Part shown: positions 1-11,360 of the stretch, piece after piece | How positions within the stretch are numbered: the stretch's first letter is position 1 | Layout of the letters: each line of letters begins with the position of its first letter | Assembly (NCBI GenBank): GCA_015956445.1 | Contig: WIUZ02000003.1 | Span: 124,001 to 188,000 of the forward strand | Length of the DNA stretch: 64,000 bases | Reading direction: 5' to 3' | Source of the DNA: Thelephora terrestris | Lineage: Eukaryota; Basidiomycota; Agaricomycetes; Thelephorales; Thelephoraceae | Made by a program: the position numbers and the translations under genes | The notes under the pieces: model-generated | Databases searched by the model: none | The model's input: the letters and a program-made list of their open reading frames with translations, nothing else | What the model was told of the DNA's origin: nothing

Positions 1-106
1 ATGACCTCCATACGCTTCGTGCCATATACTCCTGTTTTCAATCGCCACCCCACGAGCCCTCTCTGCTAGCGACTCCTGGGCTTGGACGTTCTGAACAGGG
101 CCTGTT

Positions 107-2890
107 ATGGACATACAGCCCCTTTACGAGCTAGACAAGTCTTCGCCTCAATTTCCGGAGCAGTTGATACAACTGCTTCGTAATGAACAATGGATGGCGT
201 CCCTTCAATCATCTCCAGAGGGCGAGCTGGGGAAATTGATAGGCTACCTAGACAATGTGAGGATCACTCCAACATCAACTAAGCCCTGCTTATCATCCGC
301 AGATCCTCGATGGTCTGAATCCCGCAGAACAACCACAAGCGTTCGGAAGGTGCCTCCGAACATTGCGGAAGATTTGCGGCTCGAACAAGATTCTCCCCTT
401 GACTTATGAAATTTCCGGTAAACTTTCATTCAATTCCGACTACGCGGTTGCATTTGGCGGATTCTGTGACGCCTATACTGGGTCCCTTGGCCCCGATAAA
501 GTCTGCATAAAACGGCTTCGGGTATCCTCCACAGGCGATCAGGAGCTAGTCAAAAAAGTGTTTTATCTTCATTATCGTTGGTTATACCATCGCGTACTGA
601 CAAGCTCTGAAGTCACTCTGCAAGGAAGCGGTGGTTTGGAAACACCTCGATCACCCGAACATCGTGCCCTTCAAGGGGATCACCTTCGAGCCCCTCCAAC
701 TCGCGTCAGAATGGATACCTGGTGGAGAACTGAAAGAGTATATAAGGCGAAATCCTGACGCAAACTTGATCAGCCTTGTGGGTCTATTGGTCTGCACCTC
801 TGGCCTACATCTCATCCATTTTCAGCTGCTTGGCGTCGCCAAAGGCCTCGGCTATCTTCACTCGTGCAAGCTGATCCATGGAGATCTCAAAGGAGTGCGT
901 GCAACCCGCGCAATATCCACTACCTATGCTGATGCCGCGATTGACCCAGGCTAATATATTAGTCGATGCTGTCGGAAACCCACGAATTGTGGACTTTGGT
1001 CTTGCGACGATCGCGCGAGATTCAAAGTCGCTTGAAACTACGAACGACCATCAGGCAACCACACTCCGGTTCACTGCGCCTGAGCTACTGCAAGCCCGTG
1101 CACCCCATAGCAATGAATCCGACATATTCGCATTCGGGATGGTTGTGATCGAGGTAGGGGTTGATTGATCCTCCTCACAAAATAAACTCACCGGTTGATC
1201 AAGGTCTTCACCGGAAAGGTCCCGTTCAGTAAATTTATCTCTTACGCAGCCATGGCGAACATCATGAATGGGGTGCGTCCGGAGCGGCCCCTTCACCCCG
1301 GTCTCACGGATGACTTGTGGACATTGACCCGGAAGTGCTGGGAGGAGAATCCGCAGGACCGGCCACAGATTGATTCGGTGGTTACACACCTGTTAGTTTC
1401 TTCATCAATCAACCGACCATCTCTCATTTATTGATAACTACAGAAGTGCTTGCCAAGTTCCACAATCGACTTGGACACAAACTGCAGGACTGCCAAGGGG
1501 CGAAATGTCGCAAGCGAGCTCTCCCACCCTAAGCCCTAGCGGCGTGACTCCTTTCTTTCTATTTCCACCCTCCCCATCATCTCCTACATATTTCTTCGGT
1601 CGCGACACTATTTTCGAGGACCTATTGAGTTTTGCCGAACGGTCCGTGTCCGTCACACTGTACGGGGCGGGAGGCATGGGGAAAACAGCTATTGCGCTTA
1701 AACTCCTTCACCACAGCCGCATCATCAACAGGTTTGGTGCGCGCCGCTACTTCATGCGCTGTGGCGACCTCGAGGATTCACTAGAAAGTTTCCTTGGACG
1801 TTTATCCGAAACATTAGGCGTTCCCCTGGCCATGGACGTGGCGCAACTCCGATCAAATGTAGAGGCTTCTCCGTGTGTACTGGTGTTGGACGGCATGGAT
1901 TCTATCATCGACCCACGAGCTCATGGAGCAGCTGAAATTGCCAAGGCGATTGAAGAACTCGGTCAGTGTCCAAAAGTCTGTCTGCTCGCTACCAGCAGGA
2001 TGGATGCTAAGGTTCCAGACTTCCGCCGCATGGAAGTATCAACGTTCCCTGAAGAAGCTGCAAGAGACACCTTCCACAGTCACTGTTCCCTGGAGAGATC
2101 ACCTGCCGTCTACAACATCCTCGCGGAACTCGACTTTCACCCGCTTTCGATCGTGCTCCTCGCCAATGCCGTTAGCGAGAATAGGTGGGACGAGTCGGCC
2201 TTGTTGAAGGCGTGGGTCGGTAGAAAGACGTGTATACTCATGGCATCCGGTTACGGGAGCTTGGAGACCTACATCGAGTCGGCCCTTCGTACTTCAACTA
2301 TCCAAGCACTCGGGACCGCCGCACGCGAAACACTCGAGGCGATCTCGAATCACCCGGACGGTGTCCAAGAGTTTCAGCTATCGAAAATTTACCCAGAAAA
2401 AGATAGAATGGGGGATGCAGTCAATGCGCTATGCAAGTTCTCCTTGATGTATCGCCAAGATGGTTTTGTAAAGATGCATTCGCCATTCCGGCTTTATTTC
2501 CAAGATACTCGACTTACTACCAATTTAGGTCTGTCCCTTTCATTCCATCTGTTTTTTTGTCACGGGATAACGTTTCTCAATGGGTTTCCAGTAGTTCCAG
2601 AAGTCCAACCAAGCGAGGTCCACTCGGTTACGCCTGATGGAGAAAACCCAGCAAAATCGTGTTCGTGTCTCTTAATTCATCCTTTCGTGGCCGTACGTTG
2701 ACATCGCTTTCAAGCTGGTATTTCATTTACCCTCAGAAGAATACGATTAAGGCTTGGATCCATCATCAACACCGGCTCACGAAAAGTAAGTGCCGCAAAG
2801 TCTACACCGGTGAACAAATTTTTGATCGTCTCTGGAACCCTTGCGGCTCTAGAAGTCCTTGACCCCCTTCGCACCCCAGGAATCGACTAA
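107..2890 (+). CDS. NLR1: TKL kinase - STAND NTPase fusion, short form
   Basis: Predicted cytosolic signalling protein. Exons read as 107-256, 303-557, 613-777, 826-894, 950-1153, 1204-1391, 1444-2528, then one or two small 3-prime exons whose joints are unclear (stop near 2890). Kinase motifs in order: VCIK lysine, HGDLKG|ANILV catalytic loop (split by an intron), DFGLA, APE, WEENPQDRP. The NTPase part has the entry motif FFGRD, Walker A GAGGMGKTA, Walker B VLVLDGMD, CLLATSR and a GLPL-like FHPLSI. No LRR, WD or TPR repeats follow, so it is a minimal STAND protein. The kinase and NTPase frames differ in genomic DNA and are brought into phase by a 52-nt intron (1392-1443). The start ATG at 107 follows a leader shared with NLR2. 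Unlike NLR3-5 there is no upstream module in view, although the window begins only 106 bases earlier. Family seen; biological role inferred. Confidence 0.8.
1392..1443 (+). other. Frame-setting intron between kinase and NTPase of NLR1
   Basis: GTTAGT donor and ACAG acceptor, 52 nt. The kinase frame runs into a stop inside this stretch, while removing it joins codon CT|A and continues directly into the NTPase frame. The homologous stretch is 53 nt in NLR2 and NLR5 and 48 nt, read as exon, in NLR3 and NLR4. Confidence 0.7.
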
Positions 2891-3390
2891 TCCCACAACA
2901 CGTAAGGTAGACGTGCGAACATCTAGCCCGCCGCCGTCAACATTCGCTGCCCCAACCGGTTTCGCCAAATGATATTTGATACAGAAGCATCTGGAAGGTC
3001 CTCCTCCAAACCACGCGCTCACTGTCATTTCGTGTACGATTATAAATGATGTTTCGCGCCCCTTCACCTGTCTGCGTTTGCTGGCGCACGCCGCATCCAT
3101 AACGCATCTTTCTCTCCGTTCCGATTGGCCGGAGTGATTCATGTAGCTTAGCCTCCCCAGATCTCCTACGAAGATTCATCCGCCCATTACGCCATTCGGA
3201 CTACCCAAGGCCCGTAGGGGGCGTTGGTTTTCGAGTGGTCAAATTTCGCAATCGCGGAATCACGGAAGTCCCACTGTGAACCTGCTGAAGCCAATCCAGC
3301 CAGGTGGGTTTTACCGCGTCAAGCTAGGTCTATGTGGCCATCGGGGTAGATATGGTTTATCCAGGGAGAGCTACGTACACCAGGGAAATA
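2891..3390. other. Intergenic spacer after NLR1
   Basis: No coding stretch with recognisable motifs. The first part resembles the 3-prime flank of the other NLR copies (a spaced match to the sequence after 7209 around the 'gatacggaagca' string), consistent with tandem duplication. Nothing else seen. Confidence 0.4.
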
Positions 3391-4272
3391 TCAAGGGAGA
3401 TCTCCGCTCCGGGTAGGGCAATTGCCAACTGGTGTTGCGACAAGTTCAGTGGGCACGCGGTTTTTTACTATACGTGAGCCGGCGGCTGCGGCCGAAGGAT
3501 TCTGAGCCTCAGTCCACTGCCAGCAATTTTTGATCTCATCGTTGATTCCTAAGATCATTAGAACCATTTCCCAAGTTACAGGCACGGCATAGAAGTCGCA
3601 AGGCCATACTCTCTGATATCGTCGTTCCAACCCAACTTCAATCTCCGGCCGTCCTGTGGTTCGTAGGCTAGTGTGCGCTACTCGGTGAGTGTGCTCCTTC
3701 ATGAGCCAAAACTCCCCTGGGCTAACGCACAGGACGCAATATCGGCCCCACATTACTAGGACGCCGGGGAAGTCGGACATCACTCGTTTGCTTCCAGTTT
3801 GGTACAGATTGATCACCATCTTATGAGACGCTCCAACTCATGTGATTCGACACCTCTGCTGACGACTCTCCTTCATCTAACATCGGGTTCAAAGTTGGCT
3901 ACTTGTCCGCGATTTTCGGGACTCTCGCATACGGACAGTGGGCATGCAGGGGGTGAGGAAGGAGGACGATGATAAGGTTACGAGAATGGGCGCCTTCTCG
4001 GTCAGGTGGAGATCCGCAGCCTCTAACTTAATCGTAGACCGCAGGTGTGGACTTCGTGTGTCTGTGTTTGGCTGACGGACGGCCATATGCGAAGTAGGAA
4101 TAGGACGCCCGTGCGTCCGGAAGACTTCTGTCCCGGTAGAAAGATCGAATCCTATGATCTCCTTCCCCTGGTAATTACAGACGCTAGCGGGCAGCTTGCT
4201 GGGGGCGTATACTGACAAACTATTGGCCATGAGTCCGACAGTTGTATTCAAGATGGAGCTCCTCGAGGTCAT
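3391..4272 (-). CDS. Hypothetical protein, two open stretches
   Basis: A minus-strand open stretch 4272-3889 starts with a genuine ATG (MTSRSS) and is followed by a second one, 3819-3391. A candidate short intron could join them but I cannot confirm it. The first part contains QGKEIIGFDLSTGTEVF, which has the look of a beta-propeller blade. The second (GVLVMWGRYCVL) also looks strand-like. This could be a remnant of a propeller-type F-box protein like the one at 60551-62621, but no F-box is visible. I do not recognise it with confidence. Confidence 0.35.
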
Positions 4273-4504
4273 ATATCGTAATCGTGATCAATCTACTAGT
4301 GAGTTCCAAGTTCAGTTACGCTATCCGCCTCATCCGGTCGCGTGTTTTCCATGCTCGAAATATATGGAGTTTCATCGCGGGCTCGTAAATAGGACCATCC
4401 TGCCACCTCGCGTTTGATGTCATGTACTTCTGTTTTAAATGGCCATCCCTAGGGCCCTCTCCGCTAGCAACTCCTGGACTTGGGCGGTCTGACCAGGGCC
4501 GGTC

Positions 4505-7209
4505 ATGTCCACACAGCGTTTTGACGGGTTGGACAGGTTGTCGACTCAATTTCCAGAGCAGCTGAACCGACTACTCCATGATAGACAGTGGGTGGCGACG
4601 CTGGAGCTTGCCCCGGGAAATGAGCTGGAGGAACTGATAAGCCACCTAGACAGTGTAAGGTCAATTCTGACCCCCCAAAAAACACTACTTATCCTTCGTA
4701 GATCCTCGAAGGCCTGGATTCCGCAGGACAACCGTTCAGAAAGTGCCTCCACATACTGCAGAAGATTTGCGGCTCAAAGCAGATTCTCCCATCAACGTAT
4801 GAAGTTTCCGGTCAACTTTCGCTCGATTCCATCCGCACGATTGCATTCGGTGGATTCTGCGACGCCTATAGCGGAACCCTTGATCAAGAAAAAGTTTGCA
4901 TAAAACGGCTTCGGATATCCCTCACAGGTGATCAGGCGCTGGTTAAACAGGTATTTCATCCCCATTTGCTTCGTTTAGACTGTCATTTCCTGACAAGCTC
5001 TTGAGTCACTGTGCAAGGAAGCTGTGGTGTGGAAACACCTCGATCACCCAAATATCGTCCCCTTCAGGGGTGTGACCTTCGACCCCCTCCAACTCGTCTC
5101 AGAGTGGATACCTGGTGGGGAATTGAAAGAACATATACTAAGGGGAAATACCCACCCAAACCTGATTAACCTTGTGAGTCCATCACATTCCACCTCCAAC
5201 CGGCACCTCATCCTGCCTTCAGCTGCTTGGTGTTGCCAACGGTCTCGGTTATCTTCACTCACGCAACGTGATCCACGGAGATCTCAAAGGAGTACGCCCA
5301 ACTCGCCCAACTCCCACTGCGTATTCTGATGCCGTGATCGGCATAGGCTAACATACTGGTCGATGCGGCCGGCAACCCACGAATAGGGGACTTTGGCCTT
5401 GCCACGATCGCGCGAGATTCTAATTCTCTTTCAAGCACTGGCGATCATCGGGGTACCACACCCCGATTCACTGCGCCTGAAATTCTGAAAGACATTGCCC
5501 GCCACAGCAAGGAATCTGACATATTCGCATTCGGAATGGTTGTGATCGAGGTATGAGGCGATTGACCCACTCCCTACAAAATAAACTCACCGGTTTACTA
5601 AGGTTTTCACCGGCAGTGTTCCGTTCAGGGATTGCATTGTCTCTACAGCCATGCTAAACATCATGATGGGGTTGCGCCCGGAGCGACCCACTCACCCTGG
5701 GTTCACGGATGACTTGTGGACGTTGACACAGCAGTGCTGGGAGGAAGATCCGCAGAAACGTCCACAGATCGATTCGGTGATAGAACAAGTGTTAGTTTCT
5801 TCCTCAATCAACCGAAGAGACGTTCATTGATCAACGACTGCAGAAGCGCTTACCGAGTTCACCACTCGATTTGGAAACAACCCATCGATTCGCATTGGTG
5901 TGGAATCTCGCAAGCGAACCCACCGGCCTCACCACTGCCAGATCTTGGCGAAGCTACCCTCTTTTTTCTATTTCCACCCTTTCCAAAAGCCCCCGCACAT
6001 TTCTTCGGCCGCGAGAGTATTCTTGAGGACCTTTTGAGTCTTGTCGAACGATCCGCATCTTTCGCGCTGTATGGAGCGCGGGGCATGGGGAAAACTGCGA
6101 TTGCGCTTAAACTCCTCCACCACCGCAAAATCGTGAGCAATTTTGGCATACACCGCTACTTCGTACGCTGCGACAACTCCATCGATTCGCTGGACGACCT
6201 CCTTGGGCGTTTATCGGATGTAATAGGCTTTCCTCAACCCAGGAACCTGGCCCAACTCCTATCACATCTGGAGGCTTCTCTTCCTTCTATACTGGTGTTG
6301 GACGGCATAGATTTTATCATCGACCCACTATCTTCTGGGGCAGCCGAAATCGCAACAACCATCAAAGAACTCGGTCTGTGTCCAAGAGTCTGTCTACTCT
6401 CCACCAGTGGGATGGACCCCAAGATTCCAGGCTTCCGCAGCATGCAAGTATCAAACCTCTCTGAAGAAGCCGCACGAAACACCTTCTACAATTATTGTTC
6501 TCTACAGAGATCAGATGAAATCGACGACGTCCTCGCAGAACTCGACTTCCACCCACTTTCGATCGTGCTTCTCGCCAGTGCCGTAAACGAGAAGGAGTGG
6601 ACCGAGCCGGAGTTGCTGGAGGCATGGGATAATGGAACCGTGTATATACTCGAGGCGTCCGGTCGGGAGAGCCTGGAGGACAACATCGAGTCGATCCTCC
6701 GTACTCCTACCATTCAAGAACTCGGGAACGCCGCACGCGAAACCCTCGAGGCCATCGCAAATCACCCGGACGGCGTCCAAGAGATTCATTTGTTGAACCT
6801 TTTCCCAGAAATAAAAGAATTAGGGCGTGCAGTCAATGCACTGTGCAAGTTCTCCCTGATGTATCGCGAAGACGGTTTCATAAAGATGCATTCGCCATTC
6901 AGGCTCCATTTCCAATATCGTCTGCCCGCTACCCAAGGAGTGGAGCACGCACTGGTCAGACTTGATGGCGTAAACAGGGTGAAACTGTGTTTGTCTCCTA
7001 TTCTATCCCTTCGTTGCTTCATGGTAACAATGATTTGAAGTCGCTATCAAATCCGCTGTCAAAAAAATCTCGAATTCCGCGAAAAGTAAGTACCCAAAGT
7101 CTGTATGCCATGGACACTTCGTCAACCATCTCTAGGATTCCTCGATCTCCTTCTGATCCCCCGAACCAACCAGCGCAATCGCGCGCGGGACAGGCCAACA
7201 AACACGTAG
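4505..7209 (+). CDS. NLR2: TKL kinase - STAND NTPase fusion, short form
   Basis: Second copy of the fusion. Exons 4505-4654, 4702-4950, 5006-5173, 5223-5291, 5347-5550, 5603-5790, 5844 onward, with small 3-prime exons ending at a TAG at 7207-7209 (tail motif RFLDLL, matching the other copies). Kinase residues look intact: VCIKRLR, VIHGDLKG|ANILV, DFGLA, APE. The NTPase has Walker A GARGMGKTA (an R where paralogues have G), Walker B ILVLDGID and FHPLSIVLLA. The 53-nt intron 5791-5843 brings the NTPase into frame. The first exon (MSTQRF...) replaces the upstream module of NLR3-5, so this is a two-domain form. The leader 4440-4504 is shared with NLR1, showing that the two were duplicated together or from one another. 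The joints in the last 300 nt are uncertain. Confidence 0.8.
5791..5843 (+). other. Frame-setting intron between kinase and NTPase of NLR2
   Basis: GTTAGT donor, GCAG acceptor, 53 nt. Homologous in place to the NLR1 intron. Without splicing the kinase frame stops within it. Confidence 0.65.
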
Positions 7210-7669
7210 CCTCGCCGCCGCCAACGGTCGTTTACCCCGTCGGCGGCGTCAAGTAACACTTGATACGGAAGCACTTGGAAAGCCGTCCTTTGGCTCCATC
7301 GTTCACTAGCTCGTATACAAATTACAATATACCGCGTCCCGTTATCTTTCACACCGATAATATTGCTGATGTGTTGACATTCGCATAGCTCCTGCAGCTA
7401 CCAAAGTTTGTCTCAGCGGCAGGCGACGTTCAGGGGGCCATTCCAGGTTTGAAGCTCGGATCAGAATCTGACGGTTGCAGAGAGGTGCATTGTATGGGTA
7501 GTTTTGTACCTGCAGTCCACATCTCAAACAGGACTCAAAAAGATTTCCCCGGACAGTTCATGACAACTACAGAACTGAAGCCTGAGAACCTACAACGCTC
7601 GAAAATTAGAACCACTTACCAGAGATTCACCTTAAATAATAAACCTCCCCCCTTGATCTGCCGATCCGC
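7210..7669. other. Spacer between NLR2 and F-box remnant
   Basis: No gene recognised. A string around 7495-7515 (gggtagttttgtacctgc) recurs near 9600 and 40857 in front of the 3-prime ends of the antisense F-box copies, so this spacer belongs to the same duplicated unit. Confidence 0.4.
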
Positions 7670-8060
7670 CGACCACGAGCATAGAAGAATCGAGTTTCGT
7701 AGCTCTCGACCCCCTCGCTTTCCTCACCCCGTCACAGTCTCGGCGTGAGATCCTTTCACTCTGTGGGGTCCAGGGATAAGAACTTTCAATTGGGGCAGGC
7801 TGGCGCGTTCTTCAAGTTCGTGGCTGGTTCAAAGCACTGACGAAGAGGGGATTTACATCCAGAAGTTGCGAGAGCATTGAGAAGCGACAGGTGCGCGGTA
7901 CTCTTGGTGATTTCATGCCGTTCTGCCGTAGATGTGTCAAACCGGTCGAGCTGAATCTTCGTACTGGGCTGCAGATACCCAGGAGCAAACGATGATCTTC
8001 TGCGATGGCTGTCGTAACATCCGGTATCACAGGTCCATTACAACTCATGCTCATAGTGTA
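7670..8060 (-). pseudogene. Decayed 3-prime end of an F-box gene
   Basis: On the minus strand the stretch 7780-7870 resembles the C-terminal coding end and flank of the whole F-box genes: compare 'ggggcaggctggcgcgttct' here with matching strings at about 9890 and 41160. No long open frame of that family survives. The stretch 8138-8443 (minus) is open but I could not match it securely. Best read as a dead duplicate of the gene at 11360-9754. Confidence 0.4.
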
Positions 8061-9660
8061 AGCGTCAAAGTAAAGCCGTCATAACTTATTTCATCCACGG
8101 TCGAGAGAGTTGTAGCGTTCGCTTCCGGATCCGTCATCTATGCGCGCGAAAGGTCAGGGACTCTCCGAACGAATCCGTCCATTGAAAGAATACGTACATT
8201 CACGCCACCCTGAGCTAGCCAGATAGAAGCTATACTGTCTAACGGGATTGCCGGGGAGGAACGCGAGCTCCCGATCATGAGCCATGTGTGGCTGATAGGG
8301 AGCGCAATGGGGTTCTGGGCCGAGGGTGTCGAGTTTAACCCCGTCTGGGACTCGAGGATGACGACCCAATCGTGAAAAGATAGAAGGGTCCTGGGGAAAA
8401 CGTTAACGACAACCTCAGCGGTCAATGACAGAAGCGAACGCACATCTTATACCTGCAGAGCTGCACAGTACCCCGCTTCAAACAGACGTCACAAGGGGCG
8501 CGTCTGTCGCACCGAATTCTCCTCCAGCGGCACTGATACAGATTGTACGATGAGTCCTCTGTCGGATACCATCACAACTAAAACGAAATCACCGGACCTC
8601 TGTGCAACCTGAAACCACACCGCGTGGACGGACGTGCCTATGTGACACGTCGAATTGAGTGGGAGGGTGCTAGGAGCTGAACACACCGTTTAGTGGTCAG
8701 GGTTGTTGACTGCTGTGATTGCTGCTGCCCTCGCGCCGGTCCCGAGGATTCCATGCGAAGATTGGCACACGGCCGGGTGGGGCAAGCGTGGAACAGTAAC
8801 GCTCCCGCCTGCTAACTTGGAATTAAGACTCGTTGCAAGGGGCCGATCGCTTCTGAGGACGCCTACGGGATAATGGCGAGGTCGAGGTGGGGGAGGGCAA
8901 AAGCGATGGTGAGGTGAGATTTATCACTTGTTGATGCTGGAATGATGGGCGCTGGGGAAGTCGATCGTGATTTTTACTCTATGTCCAGGTCAAAAACCTC
9001 CTCAAAAGCGTCTGGCGTTGGTAGATTGTACGTAGAAGAAGCAGTCGCTAAGGAAAGCTTGGTAAAATCCGCACCCAGTGCTCTCAAGCATCTCGGCCGC
9101 CGAGGCATCACACCAGGGCCGTTGGGTCAACCAGAGGGCGAGGTGAAGTGAGAAGACTCTGCCGGACCGTTGGGATGATTTTGTCCTATGAAATCTTTCG
9201 AAAGTCTCAGTAGCCTCAATAGATCTGACATCTATTCAGATTTCGCCAACCAGCTAAAGCCAGTTCAGAACACAGCGTCGTCATGCGGAGGGCGGTGCCC
9301 TTCAAGTTGGAAAACCCCTCGAGGTCTGGATTAGGACGCCCGAGTCCTGTCGTGATTAGTACGCCTCTACGATGAAGCTGTTGGCTCCTACGCCAAGGAG
9401 ATTGTCACTGATTCCTTTTTGCGTGGCTCCTGCCTCCACAAAAGTCGGTCACAGCAGCAAGCGAGGTCCAGATCGCCAAATCCCCCAACTACGAGTCCAG
9501 CATTCGTGAATCCTTTTGCTCGCCGGCTCCCCTTCTTCGACTCCTCAACTCGTCTCTGTCCGATGGTCCAATCTCTAGAAATACAACGACTTCTCTACGG
9601 GTAGCTTTATACCTGTGCACAGTACCCAACAAACAGTTGCCTGAGACGGCTACAGGGCAA
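8061..9660. other. Long stretch without a recognised gene
   Basis: Only short open stretches. One minus-strand piece (8443-8138, with ISHTWLMIGSS) could be an unrelated decayed coding region. The 9420-9600 part matches the flank of other F-box copies. I see no RNA gene or terminal-repeat element. Confidence 0.3.
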
Positions 9661-9753
9661 AAAGCGTGAGGACTGACAGCGCTCAAAAATGCCAATTTAC
9701 AACAACTCACCAGATGTCCACCACAATATAACTCTCTTTGGTCTCCTTCATTG

Positions 9754-11360
9754 CTATCCACCACCGACGATCCGGACAGACTCGAGTTTTGCCCCTCTCC
9801 GCGCCCTCGCTACCCTCATCCTCATCACATTATCAACATTCAATCCCTTCTCCCCGTTGGTTCGAATCACAAGTTCCTTCAGTCTGGGGCAGACCGGCGT
9901 GTTCTGTGGATTCATGTCTGGGTCCAGAGCGCTAATGAAGGGAGCCAAGGTTTCGCGCCCGGCAATTGTGAGAGTGCGTAGGGCCCTCATGGGTAGAAGC
10001 AACTGGAAAATAACGTTCCGGGCCAGATTGGTAGTATTGGTGACCTCGAGCCGGTCGATCGTGGATGTTTTGAACCAGATAAGGAATTCTGGCACCAAGA
10101 CCGACATGAAAACTAGGGAGTTATTAGAAGCGATGTGGGCGTGGCCGTTCGGTCCGGTGAGTTGGATCTCCCAGCTCCACTTTTCAACGTGAAAAAGAAC
10201 TTGACTGAAGTTGAGGAAGTTCTGGAGGTTTTCGAGCGATCTAGGGAGATGGTCCTCGATCCGGGAGTGTTGTTCAATCCGGGTTTCTAAACTGGCGCCG
10301 ACTGGTATGGAAAGGTGACCGATCAGGGGGGAGGTCTGTTGACTCCCACGTACGATAAACTTCTTGAGAGATGTCAGGGACAATACTCGTTCATTTCGCT
10401 CGCCGTGGACCAAGGGTACAGAACTGAGGCCGATTTCACGGAGGTGAGGTGCAGATTCGAAGAAGTCGAGGAGTTGCGTAACTGAGATGAATCCCGGTGG
10501 CACGAACATCAGCGCAAACGAAGTAAGGTTGACCATGTTTCTCCAAGGCAACTTTGTGCGGACATATCGTAGATCCAGTTCGCGCAGGGAAGAGAGGTCT
10601 CCATCAAAGAGGGTGGTTGGAATCTCAGGGCAAAGCAGCGGTCGATTTAAGTTGAATTCCATCGTCAGGCTTTCGAGAAGAGGTGCAGGATGAGAAAGTT
10701 GTAGGGTGATGTCTTCGATGCTGTTCGGCGATAACTGAATTTCGAGGGATCTAAGGCGGCTGACAGCACGAAGGTCGATTTTGAAGAAGGGATCATTGGG
10801 AAGTAAACGCCGGTCCCGGGACATAGTCAAGTCAAGGGGGGAGGATTTGGATCGTTCGAGGTATGCACGCGTTTGCTCTGGGTACTTGCAATCGAGATGA
10901 GTCCACAGAGAGGAGCGCGATGTGAACACCTCCCTCCAAGTGCGGCACACGTGGGTCAATGCGATTGGCCCTGGACGTTCAAAGTTGTACCAGTAGTAGT
11001 CTGGGATGAGGGCAAGGATTTCATCGGGGATCTTGTTGATCGGAGCCAGCGTGTTCCTCAAGGAACGAATCAAGAGGAGGACTTCCGAAGCATCCCGCTC
11101 AAGGACGGCGACCTAAAACCCGGAACGATCTGGTCACTATCCAAGAAGCGTTCATTGCGACGATTCCTTTCACCTCATCGTGGGTCAATCCGATAGGAGC
11201 GCTGTGGACCAAGATTTCAGTTATCCGTATGATGCTCGTGGTAATCGTGGTACCTTCGGCTCAGAAATAGATTCTGTAACTCTTTCTTAGTCGTGCATAG
11301 GAGAGATGATATCAAAGATCCCGGGCTGATATTGCACTCTGTATCAACGGAGGCAGACAT
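9754..11360 (-). CDS. F-box protein (lineage 1), looks whole
   Basis: Predicted SCF ubiquitin-ligase substrate adaptor. The first exon starts at ATG 11360 (MSASVDTE...), followed by two short introns and a tiny exon (APIGLTHDE), then a long last exon to 9754. The F-box reads NKIPDEILALIP ... ALTHVCRTWREVFTSRSSLW, followed by about 300 residues with a leucine-rich, strand-helix look typical of Agaricomycete F-box/LRR-like proteins. A longer open reading upstream would start at a non-ATG codon; the spliced ATG start is chosen because the same three-exon layout occurs in the paralogue at 33512. It lies antisense between NLR2 and NLR3, so its 3-prime end faces NLR2. Target of the adaptor is unknown. 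Confidence 0.8.

Noticed and set aside
1505-2701. NTPase as a separate gene starting at ATG 1505
   Set aside because: In NLR3 and NLR4 the kinase reads straight into the NTPase without a stop, and in NLR1, 2 and 5 a 52-53 nt intron restores the same continuity.
107-2890. Plant-like receptor kinase
   Set aside because: No signal peptide or membrane segment before the kinase, and the NTPase follows directly; a cytosolic NLR-like protein fits better.
9754-11073. Start of the F-box protein at 11073
   Set aside because: That position is a TTG, not ATG. The paralogue at 33512 shows two upstream exons with in-phase joints, so the ATG at 11360 is preferred.
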